Assembly (NCBI GenBank): GCA_005879205.1
Contig: VBLD01000118.1
Location: 4,218 to 61,090, forward strand
DNA length: 56,873 bases
Origin: Deltaproteobacteria bacterium
Lineage (GTDB): Bacteria; Desulfobacterota; Binatia; DP-6
Direction of reading: 5' to 3'
A program made the translations under genes and the position numbers. Under the pieces are notes generated by a model. The model worked only from the letters and a program-made list of their open reading frames with translations. It had not been told where the DNA came from and searched no databases. Positions 39,991 to 49,324 of this stretch are shown in pieces (position 1 is the stretch's first letter; each line of letters begins with the position of its first letter).

Positions 39991-40974
39991 ATGGTCGGCG
40001 CCGACTCGACCGCTCGCGCCAACGTGAACGTCGCCCTCGTCAAGTACTGGGGCAAGCGCGACACGGTGCTGAACCTCCCGGCGACGGGAAGCATCTCGCT
40101 CACCCTCGACGGACTCGGCACGGAGGCGGCGGTGGCCTTCGGCGGCGGTGGCGAGGCCGACCGACTCGCGATCGACGGCGTCGAGACGACCGGCGGAGAG
40201 GCGACCCGTGTGACGCGCTTCCTCGACCTCGTCCGTGCGGCGGCGCATCGACGCGAGCGCGCGACGGTGGCGATGCGCAGCACGGTGCCACGCGGTATCG
40301 GGCTCGCGTCGTCGGCAGCGGCCTTCGCGGCGCTCGCCCTGGCAGCGAGCCGCGCGGCAGGCCTGGCCCTCGACCCGCCGGGGCTCTCGGCTCTCGCCCG
40401 GCGCGGCTCGGGCTCGGCGTCGCGCTCGATCTTCGGCGGCTTCGTCGAGTGGCATCGCGGCGAGCGCGCCGACGGCGTCGATTCGTTCGCCGAGCCGCTC
40501 GCCCCGCTGGAGCACTGGGACGTGCGCACGGTCGTCGCGGTCACCAGCACGGCACCGAAGACCGTGTCCTCGCGCGACGGCATGGTGCGCACGGCGGCGT
40601 CGCCCTTCTATCCCGCCTGGGTGGCGGGCGCCGAGGCGGATCTCGCCGCGACCCGTGCCGCGATCCGCGCCCGCGACCTCGAGGCGCTCGGCCTCGTCGC
40701 CGAGCACAGTGCGCTCAAGATGCATGCCGCGGGCCTGGCGGCGCGGCCGCCGCTGGTCTATTGGCGCCCGGCCACCGTCGGGTGCATCCATCGCGTCTGG
40801 GCGCTCCGCGCCGAGGGGGTGAGCGCGTTCTTCACCATCGATGCGGGTCCCCAGGTGAAGGTGCTCTGCACCCCCGCCGATGCTCCGCGCGTGGCCGCCG
40901 CGCTCGAGGCCGTGCCGGGCGTCGAGCGCATCGTCACCTGCCGGCCTGGGCGCGGCGCGGAGCTGATCACGTGA
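39991..40974 (+). CDS. mvaD: Diphosphomevalonate decarboxylase MvaD
   Basis: Last step of the classical mevalonate pathway: ATP-dependent decarboxylation of mevalonate diphosphate to isopentenyl diphosphate. It is a GHMP-fold enzyme with the diagnostic VALVKYWGKRDTVLNLPATGSISLTL, the ATP loop TVPRGIGLASSAAAFAALALA, GSGSASRSIFGGFVEWHRG and SAFFTIDAGPQVKVLC, which carries the catalytic Asp. It has 327 residues from ATG 39991; a GTG at 39952 is possible. No strong ribosome-binding site is seen at 39991. First gene of the operon; mvaK2 follows after 19 bases. Confidence 0.93.
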   Translation: MVGADSTARANVNVALVKYWGKRDTVLNLPATGSISLTLDGLGTEAAVAFGGGGEADRLAIDGVETTGGEATRVTRFLDLVRAAAHRRERATVAMRSTVPRGIGLASSAAAFAALALAASRAAGLALDPPGLSALARRGSGSASRSIFGGFVEWHRGERADGVDSFAEPLAPLEHWDVRTVVAVTSTAPKTVSSRDGMVRTAASPFYPAWVAGAEADLAATRAAIRARDLEALGLVAEHSALKMHAAGLAARPPLVYWRPATVGCIHRVWALRAEGVSAFFTIDAGPQVKVLCTPADAPRVAAALEAVPGVERIVTCRPGRGAELIT

Positions 40975-40993
40975 GCGCGAGCGAAGGATATCG

Positions 40994-41989
40994 ATGACCG
41001 AGGCCGTGGCCCGGGCGCCCGGGAAGCTCTTCCTGAGCGGCGAGTACGTGGTCCTGATGGGCGCGCCGGCGGTGCTGGCCGCGGTCGATCGCTATGCCGA
41101 GGTGCGGGTCGGGTTCGGCGAGAAGCCGGGACCCCTGGTCGTGACCTCGCTTGCCGAGGGCACGCGCTGGGAAGCGCCCGTCGCGCGCAACGAGATGCCG
41201 GGCGGCGACGCGGGCGCGGTGCTGGCCGCGCTGCATGCGGTTGCCGAGCGCGGCGGCATCGCCGCCCACCTCGGCGCCGACGTCACCGTCGACTCGCGCC
41301 CGTTCCTGGTGGGCGAGCGCAAGCTCGGGCTTGGCCGCAGCAGCGCAACGCTGGTGGCGGCCGTCGCCGCCTTCCTCGCGACCGCCGGCCGGCCAACCCG
41401 CGAGGGCATTCTCGAGCGCGCCCTCGCCGCCAACGCGCTTTTCCAGGAGGGTCGGGGCAGTGGCGCGGACCTCGCCGCGGCGGTGCACGGCGGGTTGGTC
41501 GAGGTACGCCGGAAGGACGCGGCGCTGCGCGTCCAGCCTCGCACGCTGCCGCGCGGCGTCCATCTGGTGGCGGGCTGGACCGGTGAGTCGGCGCCGACGG
41601 GTCTCCTGCTCGCCCGCTTCGCGGCGGCGACGGCGTACGAGCCGCGAAGTCTCGGTCCGCTGCGCGAGGTGGCCGCGCGGGCGGCCGAGGCCATCGAGCG
41701 CGGCGACGCGCAATCCCTGGCCGACGCCGTCGATCGCTCGGCGGACCTGCTCGAACGGCTCGGCTCGGAGGTGGACATCCCGATCGTCACCCCGGCGCTC
41801 GCCCGTCTCGTCGCCACGGCCCGACGGGTTGGGGCGGTCGCCAAGCCGTCGGGCGCCGGGGCCGGTGACTGCGGCATCGCGCTGGCGGGCTCGGCCGCCC
41901 AGGCGGCGCGCGTGCGGGCCGCCTGGCAGGAGGTCGGCATCGTCCCGCTGTCGGTCGAGATCGCGCCCGAAGGGGTGACCGGTGGCTGA
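40994..41989 (+). CDS. mvaK2: Phosphomevalonate kinase (GHMP family)
   Basis: Phosphorylates phosphomevalonate to the diphosphate. It begins with the GHMP motif VARAPGKLFLSGEYVVLMGAPAVLAAVD, has the ATP loop KLGLGRSSATLVAAVAAFLA, then NALFQEGRGSGADLAAAVHGG, and the C-terminal GHMP motif AVAKPSGAGAGDCGIALA. It has 331 residues. The SGEYVVL loop and GSGADLA are typical of phosphomevalonate rather than mevalonate kinase (which reads LGEHAVVYG, as in the gene at 44.3 kb). Its end overlaps fni by 8 bases. Confidence 0.9.
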   Translation: MTEAVARAPGKLFLSGEYVVLMGAPAVLAAVDRYAEVRVGFGEKPGPLVVTSLAEGTRWEAPVARNEMPGGDAGAVLAALHAVAERGGIAAHLGADVTVDSRPFLVGERKLGLGRSSATLVAAVAAFLATAGRPTREGILERALAANALFQEGRGSGADLAAAVHGGLVEVRRKDAALRVQPRTLPRGVHLVAGWTGESAPTGLLLARFAAATAYEPRSLGPLREVAARAAEAIERGDAQSLADAVDRSADLLERLGSEVDIPIVTPALARLVATARRVGAVAKPSGAGAGDCGIALAGSAAQAARVRAAWQEVGIVPLSVEIAPEGVTGG

Positions 41990-43037
41990 GACGATCGGCG
42001 ACCGCAAGCGCTCGCATCTCGAGCTCTGCGAGGCGGCGGAGGTCGAGTATGCCGGCAAGACGACGCTCCTCGAGGAGGTCGACTTCGTCCACAACGCGCT
42101 CCCCGAGCTCGCGGTGGACGAGATCGACGTCGGCACCACACTGCTCGGCAAGCGGCTCCGCGCCCCACTCGTCATCAGCGGCATGACCGGCGGCACGGAG
42201 GAGGCGTCGGAGATCAATCGCGGTCTCGCGCGCGTGGCCGAGACGCACGGCATCGGCTTCGGGCTCGGCTCGCAGCGCGCCATGCACCGCGCCCCCGAGC
42301 TGGCCCACACCTTCGCGGTCCGCGAGCACGCGCCGACCACGCTCGTGCTCGCGAACCTCGGCATCGTGCAGGCCGCGGCGATGGCGCCCCGCGAAGTGCA
42401 GGAGCTCGCCCGGGCCGTGGGCGCGGACGCCGTCTGCATCCACCTGAACCCGGCGCAGGAGATGATCCAGGCGGGCGGCGACCGGGACTTCCGGCGCGGG
42501 GTCGCGACGCTCGGACGCCTGGTCGGCGAGCTGTCGCTGCCCGTCGTCGTCAAGGAGACGGGCTGCGGGCTGTCGCGCGGGGTGGGGGAGCGTCTGAAGG
42601 CCGCGGGCATCCGGGTGGCCGACGTGTCCGGCGCGGGCGGGACGTCGTGGGTGAAGGTCGAGACGCTGCGCGCCGGCAGCCGCGAGCGGGAGCTCGGGGC
42701 GCTGTTCGCGGACTGGGGCATCCCGACGGCTGCCACGCTGCTCGGTCTCCGCGGTCTCGGGCTCGAGCTCATCGCGAGCGGCGGCATCCGCACCGGCCTC
42801 GACGTCGCCAAGGCGATCGCGCTCGGGGCGCACGCGGCGGGGATGGCCCTGCCGGTCTTCCGGGCCTACCGGGAGGGTGGCGTCGAGGCGGCCGGCGCGT
42901 ACGTCGACCGTCTCGTCGCCGGCCTCAAGCTGGCGATGGTACTCACCGGCTCACGCGACCTCGAGACGCTCGGGCATGCGCCCGTGGTGCTCGGAGGCCG
43001 GCTGAGAGACTGGCTCGTCGCGGAAGGAGGCGCATGA
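41982..43037 (+). CDS. fni: Isopentenyl-diphosphate delta-isomerase, type 2
   Basis: FMN/NADPH-dependent TIM-barrel isomerase interconverting IPP and DMAPP. It shows DRKRSHLELC near the start, the FMN site PLVISGMTGGTEEASEINRGLA, FGLGSQRAM, LANLGIVQAA, HLNPAQEMIQAGGDRDF with the catalytic Gln, VVKETGCGLSRGV and ASGGIRTGLDVAKAIALGAHAAGMA for phosphate binding. It has 351 residues. GTG start inside the end of mvaK2. Type 2 enzymes often accompany mevalonate genes in bacteria. Confidence 0.95.
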   Translation: MAETIGDRKRSHLELCEAAEVEYAGKTTLLEEVDFVHNALPELAVDEIDVGTTLLGKRLRAPLVISGMTGGTEEASEINRGLARVAETHGIGFGLGSQRAMHRAPELAHTFAVREHAPTTLVLANLGIVQAAAMAPREVQELARAVGADAVCIHLNPAQEMIQAGGDRDFRRGVATLGRLVGELSLPVVVKETGCGLSRGVGERLKAAGIRVADVSGAGGTSWVKVETLRAGSRERELGALFADWGIPTAATLLGLRGLGLELIASGGIRTGLDVAKAIALGAHAAGMALPVFRAYREGGVEAAGAYVDRLVAGLKLAMVLTGSRDLETLGHAPVVLGGRLRDWLVAEGGA

Positions 43038-44317
43038 GTACGTCACGCATTCCGGCGTTCTACCAGCTCAGTGTGGAAGAGCGGCGCCGGCGGCTCGCGG
43101 AGGTGCTCGACCTGTCGGCCGCCGAGGTCGAGGCGCTGACGGCGGCGGATGCCCTGCCGCTCGACGTCGCCGACATCATGATCGAGAACGCCGTCGGCAC
43201 GTTCGCCCTGCCGTTCGGCGTGGCGCTCAACTTCCAGGTGAACGGGCGCGACCACGTGATCCCGATGGTGGTCGAGGAGCCGTCGGTGATCGCGGCGGCC
43301 TCGTACGCGGCGCTGATTGCGCGCGAGGCCGGCGGCTTTGTCGCCGAGGCGGAGCCGGGCGCGATGATCGGGCAGATCCAGCTCATCAACGTCGCGGATC
43401 CGGGCGCGGCCGTGGAGCGCCTGGGGGCGTCCCGGGCCCGACTCCTCGCCGCCGCCGAGGAGGCGACGCCGGGGCTCTGCCGGCGAGGCGCCGGCCCGCG
43501 CGACGTCGAGGTCCGGCTGGTGCGCTCGCCGCGCGACGAGACGATGGTGGTCGTCCACGTGCTGCTCGACACCGGCGACGCGATGGGCGCCAACGCCGTC
43601 AACTCGCTGGTCGAGACGCTCTCGCCCATGGTCGAGGAGATCGCCGGCGGCACGGCCTGCCTGCGCATCCTCTCGAACCTCGCCGACCGGCGCCTGGCGC
43701 GCGCGGCGGTACGCATCCCCTTCTCGGCGCTCGAGCGCGACGGCCTGGACGGTGCCGAGGTGGCCGAGCGGGTCCTCTACGCGTACGAGTTCGCGGCGTC
43801 CGACCCGTATCGGGCCGCCACGCACAACAAGGGCATCATGAACGGCATCGACGCGCTCGCGGTGGCGACGGGAAACGACTGGCGCGCGATCGAGGCCGGG
43901 GCGCACGCCTATGCCTGCCGCGACGGCGGATACGGCTCGCTCAGCCGGTGGCAGATCGAGAAGGGCATGCTCGTCGGGTCGCTCGAGCTGCCGATGGCGG
44001 TGTCGACCGTCGGACCGGTGGTGCAGTCCCATCCACGCGTGCGGCTCGCGCTGCGCATCCTCGGCGTCTCGGGCGCCCGGGAGCTCGCCGGGATCATGGC
44101 GGCGGTGGGGCTCGCCTCGAACCTCGCGGCGATGCGGGCGCTCGCCACCGAGGGGATCCAGAAGGGCCACATGGCGCTCCATGCGCGGGCGGTGTCGCAC
44201 GCCGCGGGGGCGCGAGGGGAGGAGGCCGAGGAGCTTCGCCGCCGCCTGCTGGCGGCGGGCGAGGTGAAGATCGATCGCGCGCGGGAGCTGCTGCGCGCGC
44301 TGGAGCCGCGCTCGTGA
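43034..44317 (+). CDS. mvaA: HMG-CoA reductase, class II
   Basis: Reduces HMG-CoA to mevalonate. The catalytic residues are in ENAVGTFALPFGVALNFQVNG (Glu), DAMGANAVNSLVETL (Asp), THNKGIMNGIDALAVATGND (Lys) and GIQKGHMALHARAV (His). It has 427 residues with no membrane domain, as in bacterial class II enzymes. NAD(H) versus NADP(H) preference cannot be told. GGAAGGAGG lies just before the ATG, which overlaps the fni stop (ATGA). A synthetic direction is inferred from the operon. Confidence 0.95.
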   Translation: MSTSRIPAFYQLSVEERRRRLAEVLDLSAAEVEALTAADALPLDVADIMIENAVGTFALPFGVALNFQVNGRDHVIPMVVEEPSVIAAASYAALIAREAGGFVAEAEPGAMIGQIQLINVADPGAAVERLGASRARLLAAAEEATPGLCRRGAGPRDVEVRLVRSPRDETMVVVHVLLDTGDAMGANAVNSLVETLSPMVEEIAGGTACLRILSNLADRRLARAAVRIPFSALERDGLDGAEVAERVLYAYEFAASDPYRAATHNKGIMNGIDALAVATGNDWRAIEAGAHAYACRDGGYGSLSRWQIEKGMLVGSLELPMAVSTVGPVVQSHPRVRLALRILGVSGARELAGIMAAVGLASNLAAMRALATEGIQKGHMALHARAVSHAAGARGEEAEELRRRLLAAGEVKIDRARELLRALEPRS

Positions 44318-45231
44318 AGGCGTCCGCTCGCGGCCGCGCCGCGGGCAAGGTGATCCTGCTCGGGGAGCACGCCGTGGTGTACGGCCGCCCGGCGCTCGCC
44401 GCCGGTCTGCCGCTCTGGCTCGAGGCGGAGGTCGTCGCTGGAGAGGGGCCGGCGCGGTTCGAGAGCGACCGGCACGCCGACGACCCGCGGGCGGCGCGTC
44501 TCATCGCCGAGGCCGCGGCCGCGGTCGGGCTCGAGCCGCGCGGCCTCGTCGTCCGCGTGCGTTCGGACGTCCCGGCCGGCGTCGGCGTCGGCAGCTCGGC
44601 GGCGCTGGCAGTCGCCGTCCTGCGCGCGCTGGCGGCGGCCGCGGGGCGGCGGCTCGCGCGCGACGAGGAGCTCGAGGTCGCCACGCGCCTCGAGTCGATC
44701 TTCCACGGCCATCCGTCGGGCATCGACCCGGCGGCGGCGGCGCTCGGTGGCTGCTTCCGGTTCGTGCGCGGCACGCCGCCGGTGGTCGCGCCCGTGCGGC
44801 CCGTCGTGCCGCTGCCGCTGGTGATCGCCTTCGGCGCACGGCCGCGCAGCACCGGCGCCGCGGTCATGGGGCTCCGCGCCCGCTGGGAGGCCGACCGCGC
44901 CCGGCACGAGGCGCTGTTCGACGCGGTCGCGGCCACCGTGGAGGACGGCGCGCGGGCCGTCGAGGCGGGCGACCTCGCGGCGCTCGGCCGCGCCTTCGAC
45001 CGCAACCAGACGCTGCTCGAGACAATCGGCGTGTCGGCGCCGGAGGTCGAGGCGCTGGCCGCGCGCGCGCGGGCCGCGGGCGCGCTCGGCGCGAAGCTGA
45101 CGGGCGGCGGGGCGGGGGGCGCCGTGGGGGCACGCGCGCCCGACCCCGAGCGGCTCGCCGGGGCACTCGGCGCCGACGGCACGCGGACGATCGTGGCGCA
45201 CGTGGGGGCGGCGGCGGAGGAGGCGGCCTAA
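44314..45231 (+). CDS. mvaK1: Mevalonate kinase
   Basis: Phosphorylates mevalonate to 5-phosphomevalonate. It is a GHMP kinase with GRAAGKVILLGEHAVVYGRPALA, the ATP loop DVPAGVGVGSSAALAVAV, FHGHPSGIDPAAAALGG (catalytic Asp) and the C-terminal GALGAKLTGGGAGGAVGA. It has 305 residues. The GTG start overlaps the mvaA stop (GTGA). With mvaK2 and mvaD it completes the classical, not the archaeal, lower mevalonate pathway. Confidence 0.93.
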   Translation: MKASARGRAAGKVILLGEHAVVYGRPALAAGLPLWLEAEVVAGEGPARFESDRHADDPRAARLIAEAAAAVGLEPRGLVVRVRSDVPAGVGVGSSAALAVAVLRALAAAAGRRLARDEELEVATRLESIFHGHPSGIDPAAAALGGCFRFVRGTPPVVAPVRPVVPLPLVIAFGARPRSTGAAVMGLRARWEADRARHEALFDAVAATVEDGARAVEAGDLAALGRAFDRNQTLLETIGVSAPEVEALAARARAAGALGAKLTGGGAGGAVGARAPDPERLAGALGADGTRTIVAHVGAAAEEAA

Positions 45232-45234
45232 CGG

Positions 45235-47190
45235 ATGAGCACATCGGAGGGACGGCTGACACTGGTGGGCGGATCGACCGGCGAGGGTCTTCCCGTCCGG
45301 GTTCCCCAGGCGATCGCGCGCGCCAGCCAGTACCTGTTCGCCACCCAGCACGCGCGTGGCTACTGGCATGCGCCGCTCGAGGCGAATGCCACGATGGAGG
45401 CCGAGTACGTCTTCTTCAACCGCGTGCTCGGCCGCGAGCGGCCGGACGTCGAGCGGCGTCTGGCCGAGCGACTTCTCGGGCTCCAGCAGGCGGACGGGAG
45501 CTGGCCGATCTATTACAACGGGCCTGGCGGCCCGTCGGCCACGATCGAAGCTTACTTCGCGCTCAAGCTCATCGGTATGAACGGGACCGAGCCGGCGCTC
45601 GCCCGCGCCCGTGACTTCATCAGGGGCCAGGGCGGACTCGCGCGGGCGGGTGTCTTCACGCGCATCTGGCTCGCCTACTTCGGCCAGTTCCCGTGGGCCG
45701 GCGTCCCGTCCCTGCCCGTCGAGCTCGTGCTGCTGCCGCCGTGGTTCCCGCTCAACATCTACGCGATGTCGAGCTGGGCGCGCGGCACCGTGGTGCCGCT
45801 GACGCTGCTCATGGCGCACCGGCCGGCGGTTCGGATCGAGCCGGACGCCGGCGTATCGGAGCTGTGGCTCGGGCCGCCCACGCGCGAGGAGCTGGCCTTT
45901 GCGCGCTCGCCCGAGCTGGTGACGATGCGTAACTTCTTTCTCGCCGTCGACCGCGCGCTGAAGTCGCTGGCCCCCTTCTCGTGGCGCGGGCTCCGCCGCC
46001 GTGCGGTCGCGCGCGCCATCGAGTGGATCCTCCGGCATCAGGACACGAACGGCCAGTGGGGCGGCATCCAGCCGGCGATGGTGAACGCCGTGCTCGCGCT
46101 CCACGCGGTCGGCTTCGCGGCCGATCATCCGGCGATGATGAGCGGCATCCAGGGCGTGGAGGACTTTCTCGTCGAGTGCGAGGGCACGCTCATGTACCAG
46201 CCCTGCGTGTCGCCCAACTGGGACACGGCGCTCGCCGCCAGGGCGCTCCTCGACGCCGGGCTCGACGCCGCGCACCCGGCGCTCGGGCGCGCCGCCGACT
46301 GGCTCGTCGCCAACCAGATATTCCGACGCGGCGACTGGTCGGTGCTGAACCCGAGGCTCGAGCCCGGCGGATGGGCGTTCGAGTTCGCCAACGACTGGTA
46401 CCCCGACGTCGACGACTCGGCCGTGATCCTGACGGTGCTCGACGCGCTGCCCGTCGCGCGCACCGCGGAGGGGAAGCGGGCGATCGCCTACGGGCTCAAC
46501 TGGACGCTCGGCATGCAGAGCCGCGACGGTGGCTGGGCCGCCTTCGACACCGACAACACGGCCGCGTTCCTGAATCGCATCCCGTTCGCCGACATGGAGG
46601 CGATGATCGACCCGCCCACCGAGGATCTGACCGGACGCCTGCTCCACCTGATGGGCACCGTCGGCTACACGCTCGATTTCGGGCGGGCGCGGCGCGCCGT
46701 CGAGTTCCTGCGGCGCACGCAGCGGAGCGACGGCAGCTGGTGGGGTCGCTGGGGCGTCAACTTCGTCTACGGGACGTGGTGTGCGCTCGCCGGCCTCGAG
46801 CGGATCGGGGAGGACATGCGCGCGCCCTGGGTGCGGCGCGCCGTCGAGTGGCTGACCGCGCGCCAGAATCCGGACGGCGGCTGGGGTGAGACGGTGGCTT
46901 CCTACGACGACGAGGCGCTCGCCGGACGGGGCGAGAGCACGCCGTCGCAGACGGCGTGGGCGCTGCTCGGGCTCCTCGCCGCCGACGGGCCGTCGAGCGC
47001 CGCCGTCGAGCGCGGCGTCGACTGGCTCCTCCGCACCCAGGGGCCGGACGGCACCTGGGAGGAGCGTGCGTTCACCGGCACGGGGTTCCCGCGGCACTTC
47101 TATCTGCGCTACCACCTCTACCGGCACTACTTCCCCTTGATGGCGCTCGGGCAGTACCGGGCGCGGCTGGCGGCGAGGAACGAGGGATGA
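45235..47190 (+). CDS. shc: Squalene-hopene cyclase
   Basis: Cyclises squalene to the pentacyclic hopene or hopanol at the inner membrane. The protonating acid motif is DVDDS at residues 391-395 (the family consensus is DxDDTA; here Ser replaces Thr). Many QW repeats are seen (QQADGSWP, QDTNGQWGGIQ, QSRDGGWAAFDTDN, RSDGSWWGRWGVNFVYGTW, QNPDGGWGETVASY, QGPDGTWEERAFTGTGFP). It has 651 residues, as usual. It starts 3 bases after mvaK1. QSRDGGWAAFDTDN and the TGFPRHFYLRYHLYRHYFP ending match hopene rather than oxidosqualene cyclases. Confidence 0.95.
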   Translation: MSTSEGRLTLVGGSTGEGLPVRVPQAIARASQYLFATQHARGYWHAPLEANATMEAEYVFFNRVLGRERPDVERRLAERLLGLQQADGSWPIYYNGPGGPSATIEAYFALKLIGMNGTEPALARARDFIRGQGGLARAGVFTRIWLAYFGQFPWAGVPSLPVELVLLPPWFPLNIYAMSSWARGTVVPLTLLMAHRPAVRIEPDAGVSELWLGPPTREELAFARSPELVTMRNFFLAVDRALKSLAPFSWRGLRRRAVARAIEWILRHQDTNGQWGGIQPAMVNAVLALHAVGFAADHPAMMSGIQGVEDFLVECEGTLMYQPCVSPNWDTALAARALLDAGLDAAHPALGRAADWLVANQIFRRGDWSVLNPRLEPGGWAFEFANDWYPDVDDSAVILTVLDALPVARTAEGKRAIAYGLNWTLGMQSRDGGWAAFDTDNTAAFLNRIPFADMEAMIDPPTEDLTGRLLHLMGTVGYTLDFGRARRAVEFLRRTQRSDGSWWGRWGVNFVYGTWCALAGLERIGEDMRAPWVRRAVEWLTARQNPDGGWGETVASYDDEALAGRGESTPSQTAWALLGLLAADGPSSAAVERGVDWLLRTQGPDGTWEERAFTGTGFPRHFYLRYHLYRHYFPLMALGQYRARLAARNEG

Positions 47191-48431
47191 CCGCCGGCAT
47201 CGAGCGCCTCGCCGTTTACGTCCCGTCGTTTTCGCTGCCGCTCGCCGAGCTGGCGCGCGCGCGTGGCGTGCCGCCCGAGAAGATGACACAGGGGCTCGGC
47301 GTCGAGGCGATGGCCATCGCGCCGCCCTGCGAGGACGTCGTCACCATGGCGGCGACGGCGGGCGCCCGGCTGCTGCGCGCGGCGGGCATCGATCCCGACA
47401 CGATCGGCATGCTGCTGGTCGCCACCGAGACCGGCGTCGACAACGCCAAGCCGGTCGCGATCTTCGTGCACGAGCTGCTCGGCGTCGGTCGCCGCTGCCG
47501 CGTCTACGAGCTGAAGCACGCCTGCTACGCCGGGACTGCGGGGCTCATGACGGCGGCGGACTGGGTACGCGCCGGCGGCGGGCGGCCGCGGCGCGCCCTG
47601 GTCATCGCCGCCGACATCGCGCGCTACGCGCTCGGCTCGCCCGGCGAGCCGACGCAGGGCGCCGGCGCCGTCGCCATGCTCGTCGGGGCCGAGCCGAAGG
47701 CCCTCGCCCTCGACGAGGAGACGGGCACGTACGCCGACAACGTCTACGACTTCTGGCGTCCGATCGGGCGGCGCGAGGCCCTGGTGGACGGCAAGTACTC
47801 GGTCGAGTGCTACCTCGAGGCGCTCGCCGGCGCCTTCACGGCGTACCGCGCCGGTGAGCGGCCACTCCTCGGCCCCGACGAGGCGCTCGCCGATCGCCTG
47901 ACGCGGCTCCTCTATCACACGCCCTTTCCCAAGATGGCGATGAAGGCACATCGTCGCCTCGTCGAGCTCGACTGGCGCGCCGCGCCCGCGCGCTGGGCGC
48001 GAGTCGGCCCGGGCGTGGAAGACGCGGCAGTGGCGTCGTATCGCGAGGCGGTGGCGCCCGGGCTCGCGGCCGTCGCGCGGGTGGGGAACACCTACACGGC
48101 GTCGCTCTATCTCTGTCTCGCCTCGCTCCTCGAGGCCGAAGGCGCGGGACTCGCCGGCCGCCGGCTCGGGCTCTTCTCCTACGGCAGTGGCTGCTGCGCG
48201 GAGTTCTTCACCGGCACCGTGTCTCCGGATGTGGCGGCGGTCGCGGACGCGGGCGTCGGGGATGTGCTCGCGCGGCGCACCGTGATTGACGTGGCCGAGT
48301 ACGAGCGGTTGGCTGGAGCTGGCGAGGCGGGCGGCGAGCCGCCGCCGGGCTTCATGGGCGAGTTCGTGCTGCACGGCATTCGCAACGACCGGCGGGAGTA
48401 CGGTCGCGTGAGGGCGGCCCTCGCGGCATGA
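47187..48431 (+). CDS. mvaS: HMG-CoA synthase
   Basis: Condenses acetyl-CoA with acetoacetyl-CoA to HMG-CoA. The thiolase-fold catalytic residues are Glu81 (VATETGVDNAKP), Cys113 (YELKHACYAGTAGLM) and His244 (LLYHTPFPKMAMKAH). GNTYTASLYLCLASLLE and GLFSYGSGCCAEFF complete the pocket. It has 414 residues. Its ATG overlaps the shc stop, an unusual position between the cyclase and the squalene genes. Acetoacetyl-CoA must come from a thiolase elsewhere, because the thiolase at 27.4 kb is only a remnant. Confidence 0.94.
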   Translation: MTAGIERLAVYVPSFSLPLAELARARGVPPEKMTQGLGVEAMAIAPPCEDVVTMAATAGARLLRAAGIDPDTIGMLLVATETGVDNAKPVAIFVHELLGVGRRCRVYELKHACYAGTAGLMTAADWVRAGGGRPRRALVIAADIARYALGSPGEPTQGAGAVAMLVGAEPKALALDEETGTYADNVYDFWRPIGRREALVDGKYSVECYLEALAGAFTAYRAGERPLLGPDEALADRLTRLLYHTPFPKMAMKAHRRLVELDWRAAPARWARVGPGVEDAAVASYREAVAPGLAAVARVGNTYTASLYLCLASLLEAEGAGLAGRRLGLFSYGSGCCAEFFTGTVSPDVAAVADAGVGDVLARRTVIDVAEYERLAGAGEAGGEPPPGFMGEFVLHGIRNDRREYGRVRAALAA

Positions 48432-49324
48432 GCGCGGTGCTCGAGGAAGCGATGCGGGGGCCGAGCCCCGCCGAGTTGGCGGCCGCGTATGCACACTGTG
48501 CGCGCGTGGCCCGCACGCACTACGAGAATTTCACGATCGGCTCCTGGCTCCTGCCGAGGCGCCTTCGCCACGACTTGGCGGCGGTGTACGCCTTCGCGCG
48601 GGGCGCCGACGACATCGCCGACGAAGGCGAGACCGATCGGCGCGACCGAATCGGCCGCCTGAACGCGTGGGAAGAGAAGCTCCTCGCCTGCGCCCGTGAC
48701 CCGGGCGCCGCCGGCGACCCGCTCTTTCGGGCGCTCGGCCACACGATCGCGGCGCATGCGCTGCCGCTCGAGCCGTTCCGCGATCTCCTGGCTGCGTTCC
48801 GCCGCGACGCGGCGGGCGAGACGCGCCGCTTCGCGACGTTCACCGACCTGCTCGGCTACTGTCGCTGCTCCGCCAATCCCGTGGGTCGCCTCGTGCTCGC
48901 GCTCTTCGGCCACCAGGATGCCGAGCGCCAGCGCCGCGCCGACGACATCTGCACGGCGCTCCAGCTGACGAACTTCTGGCAGGACGTCGCCGGCGACCTC
49001 GACTGCGGCCGGGTCTACCTCCCCGACGAGGACCTCGAGCGCTTTCCTGGCAGTCGCGAGGCGCTCGCCACACGCCGGACGAACGCCGCCTTCCGGGGAC
49101 TGCTGGCGTTCGAGATTGCCCGCACCCGCGCGCTGTTCGAGCGCGGCCTGCCGCTCGCCGACATGGTCGGCCGGCGGCTCCGGCACGAGGTGCGCATCTT
49201 TGCGCGCGGCGGCCTTGCAATCCTGGCCCGTATCGAGGCGGTCGACTACGACGTCTTCCGTCGCCGTCCGACCCTCGGTCGCGCCGAGCTGCTCCGGCTG
49301 GTCGTGCGGGGGCTCTGGCGATGA
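48428..49324 (+). CDS. hpnC: Hydroxysqualene synthase HpnC
   Basis: Converts presqualene diphosphate to hydroxysqualene. It has the squalene/phytoene-synthase fold: THYENFTIGSWLLPRRLRHDLAAVYAFARGADDIADEGE carries the first Asp-rich motif, and ALQLTNFWQDVAGDLDCGRVYLPDEDLERF the second. The ENF and NFWQD wording is HpnC-like, as opposed to NILRD in HpnD. It has 298 residues. ATGA overlaps with mvaS before and hpnD after. Confidence 0.92.
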   Translation: MSAVLEEAMRGPSPAELAAAYAHCARVARTHYENFTIGSWLLPRRLRHDLAAVYAFARGADDIADEGETDRRDRIGRLNAWEEKLLACARDPGAAGDPLFRALGHTIAAHALPLEPFRDLLAAFRRDAAGETRRFATFTDLLGYCRCSANPVGRLVLALFGHQDAERQRRADDICTALQLTNFWQDVAGDLDCGRVYLPDEDLERFPGSREALATRRTNAAFRGLLAFEIARTRALFERGLPLADMVGRRLRHEVRIFARGGLAILARIEAVDYDVFRRRPTLGRAELLRLVVRGLWR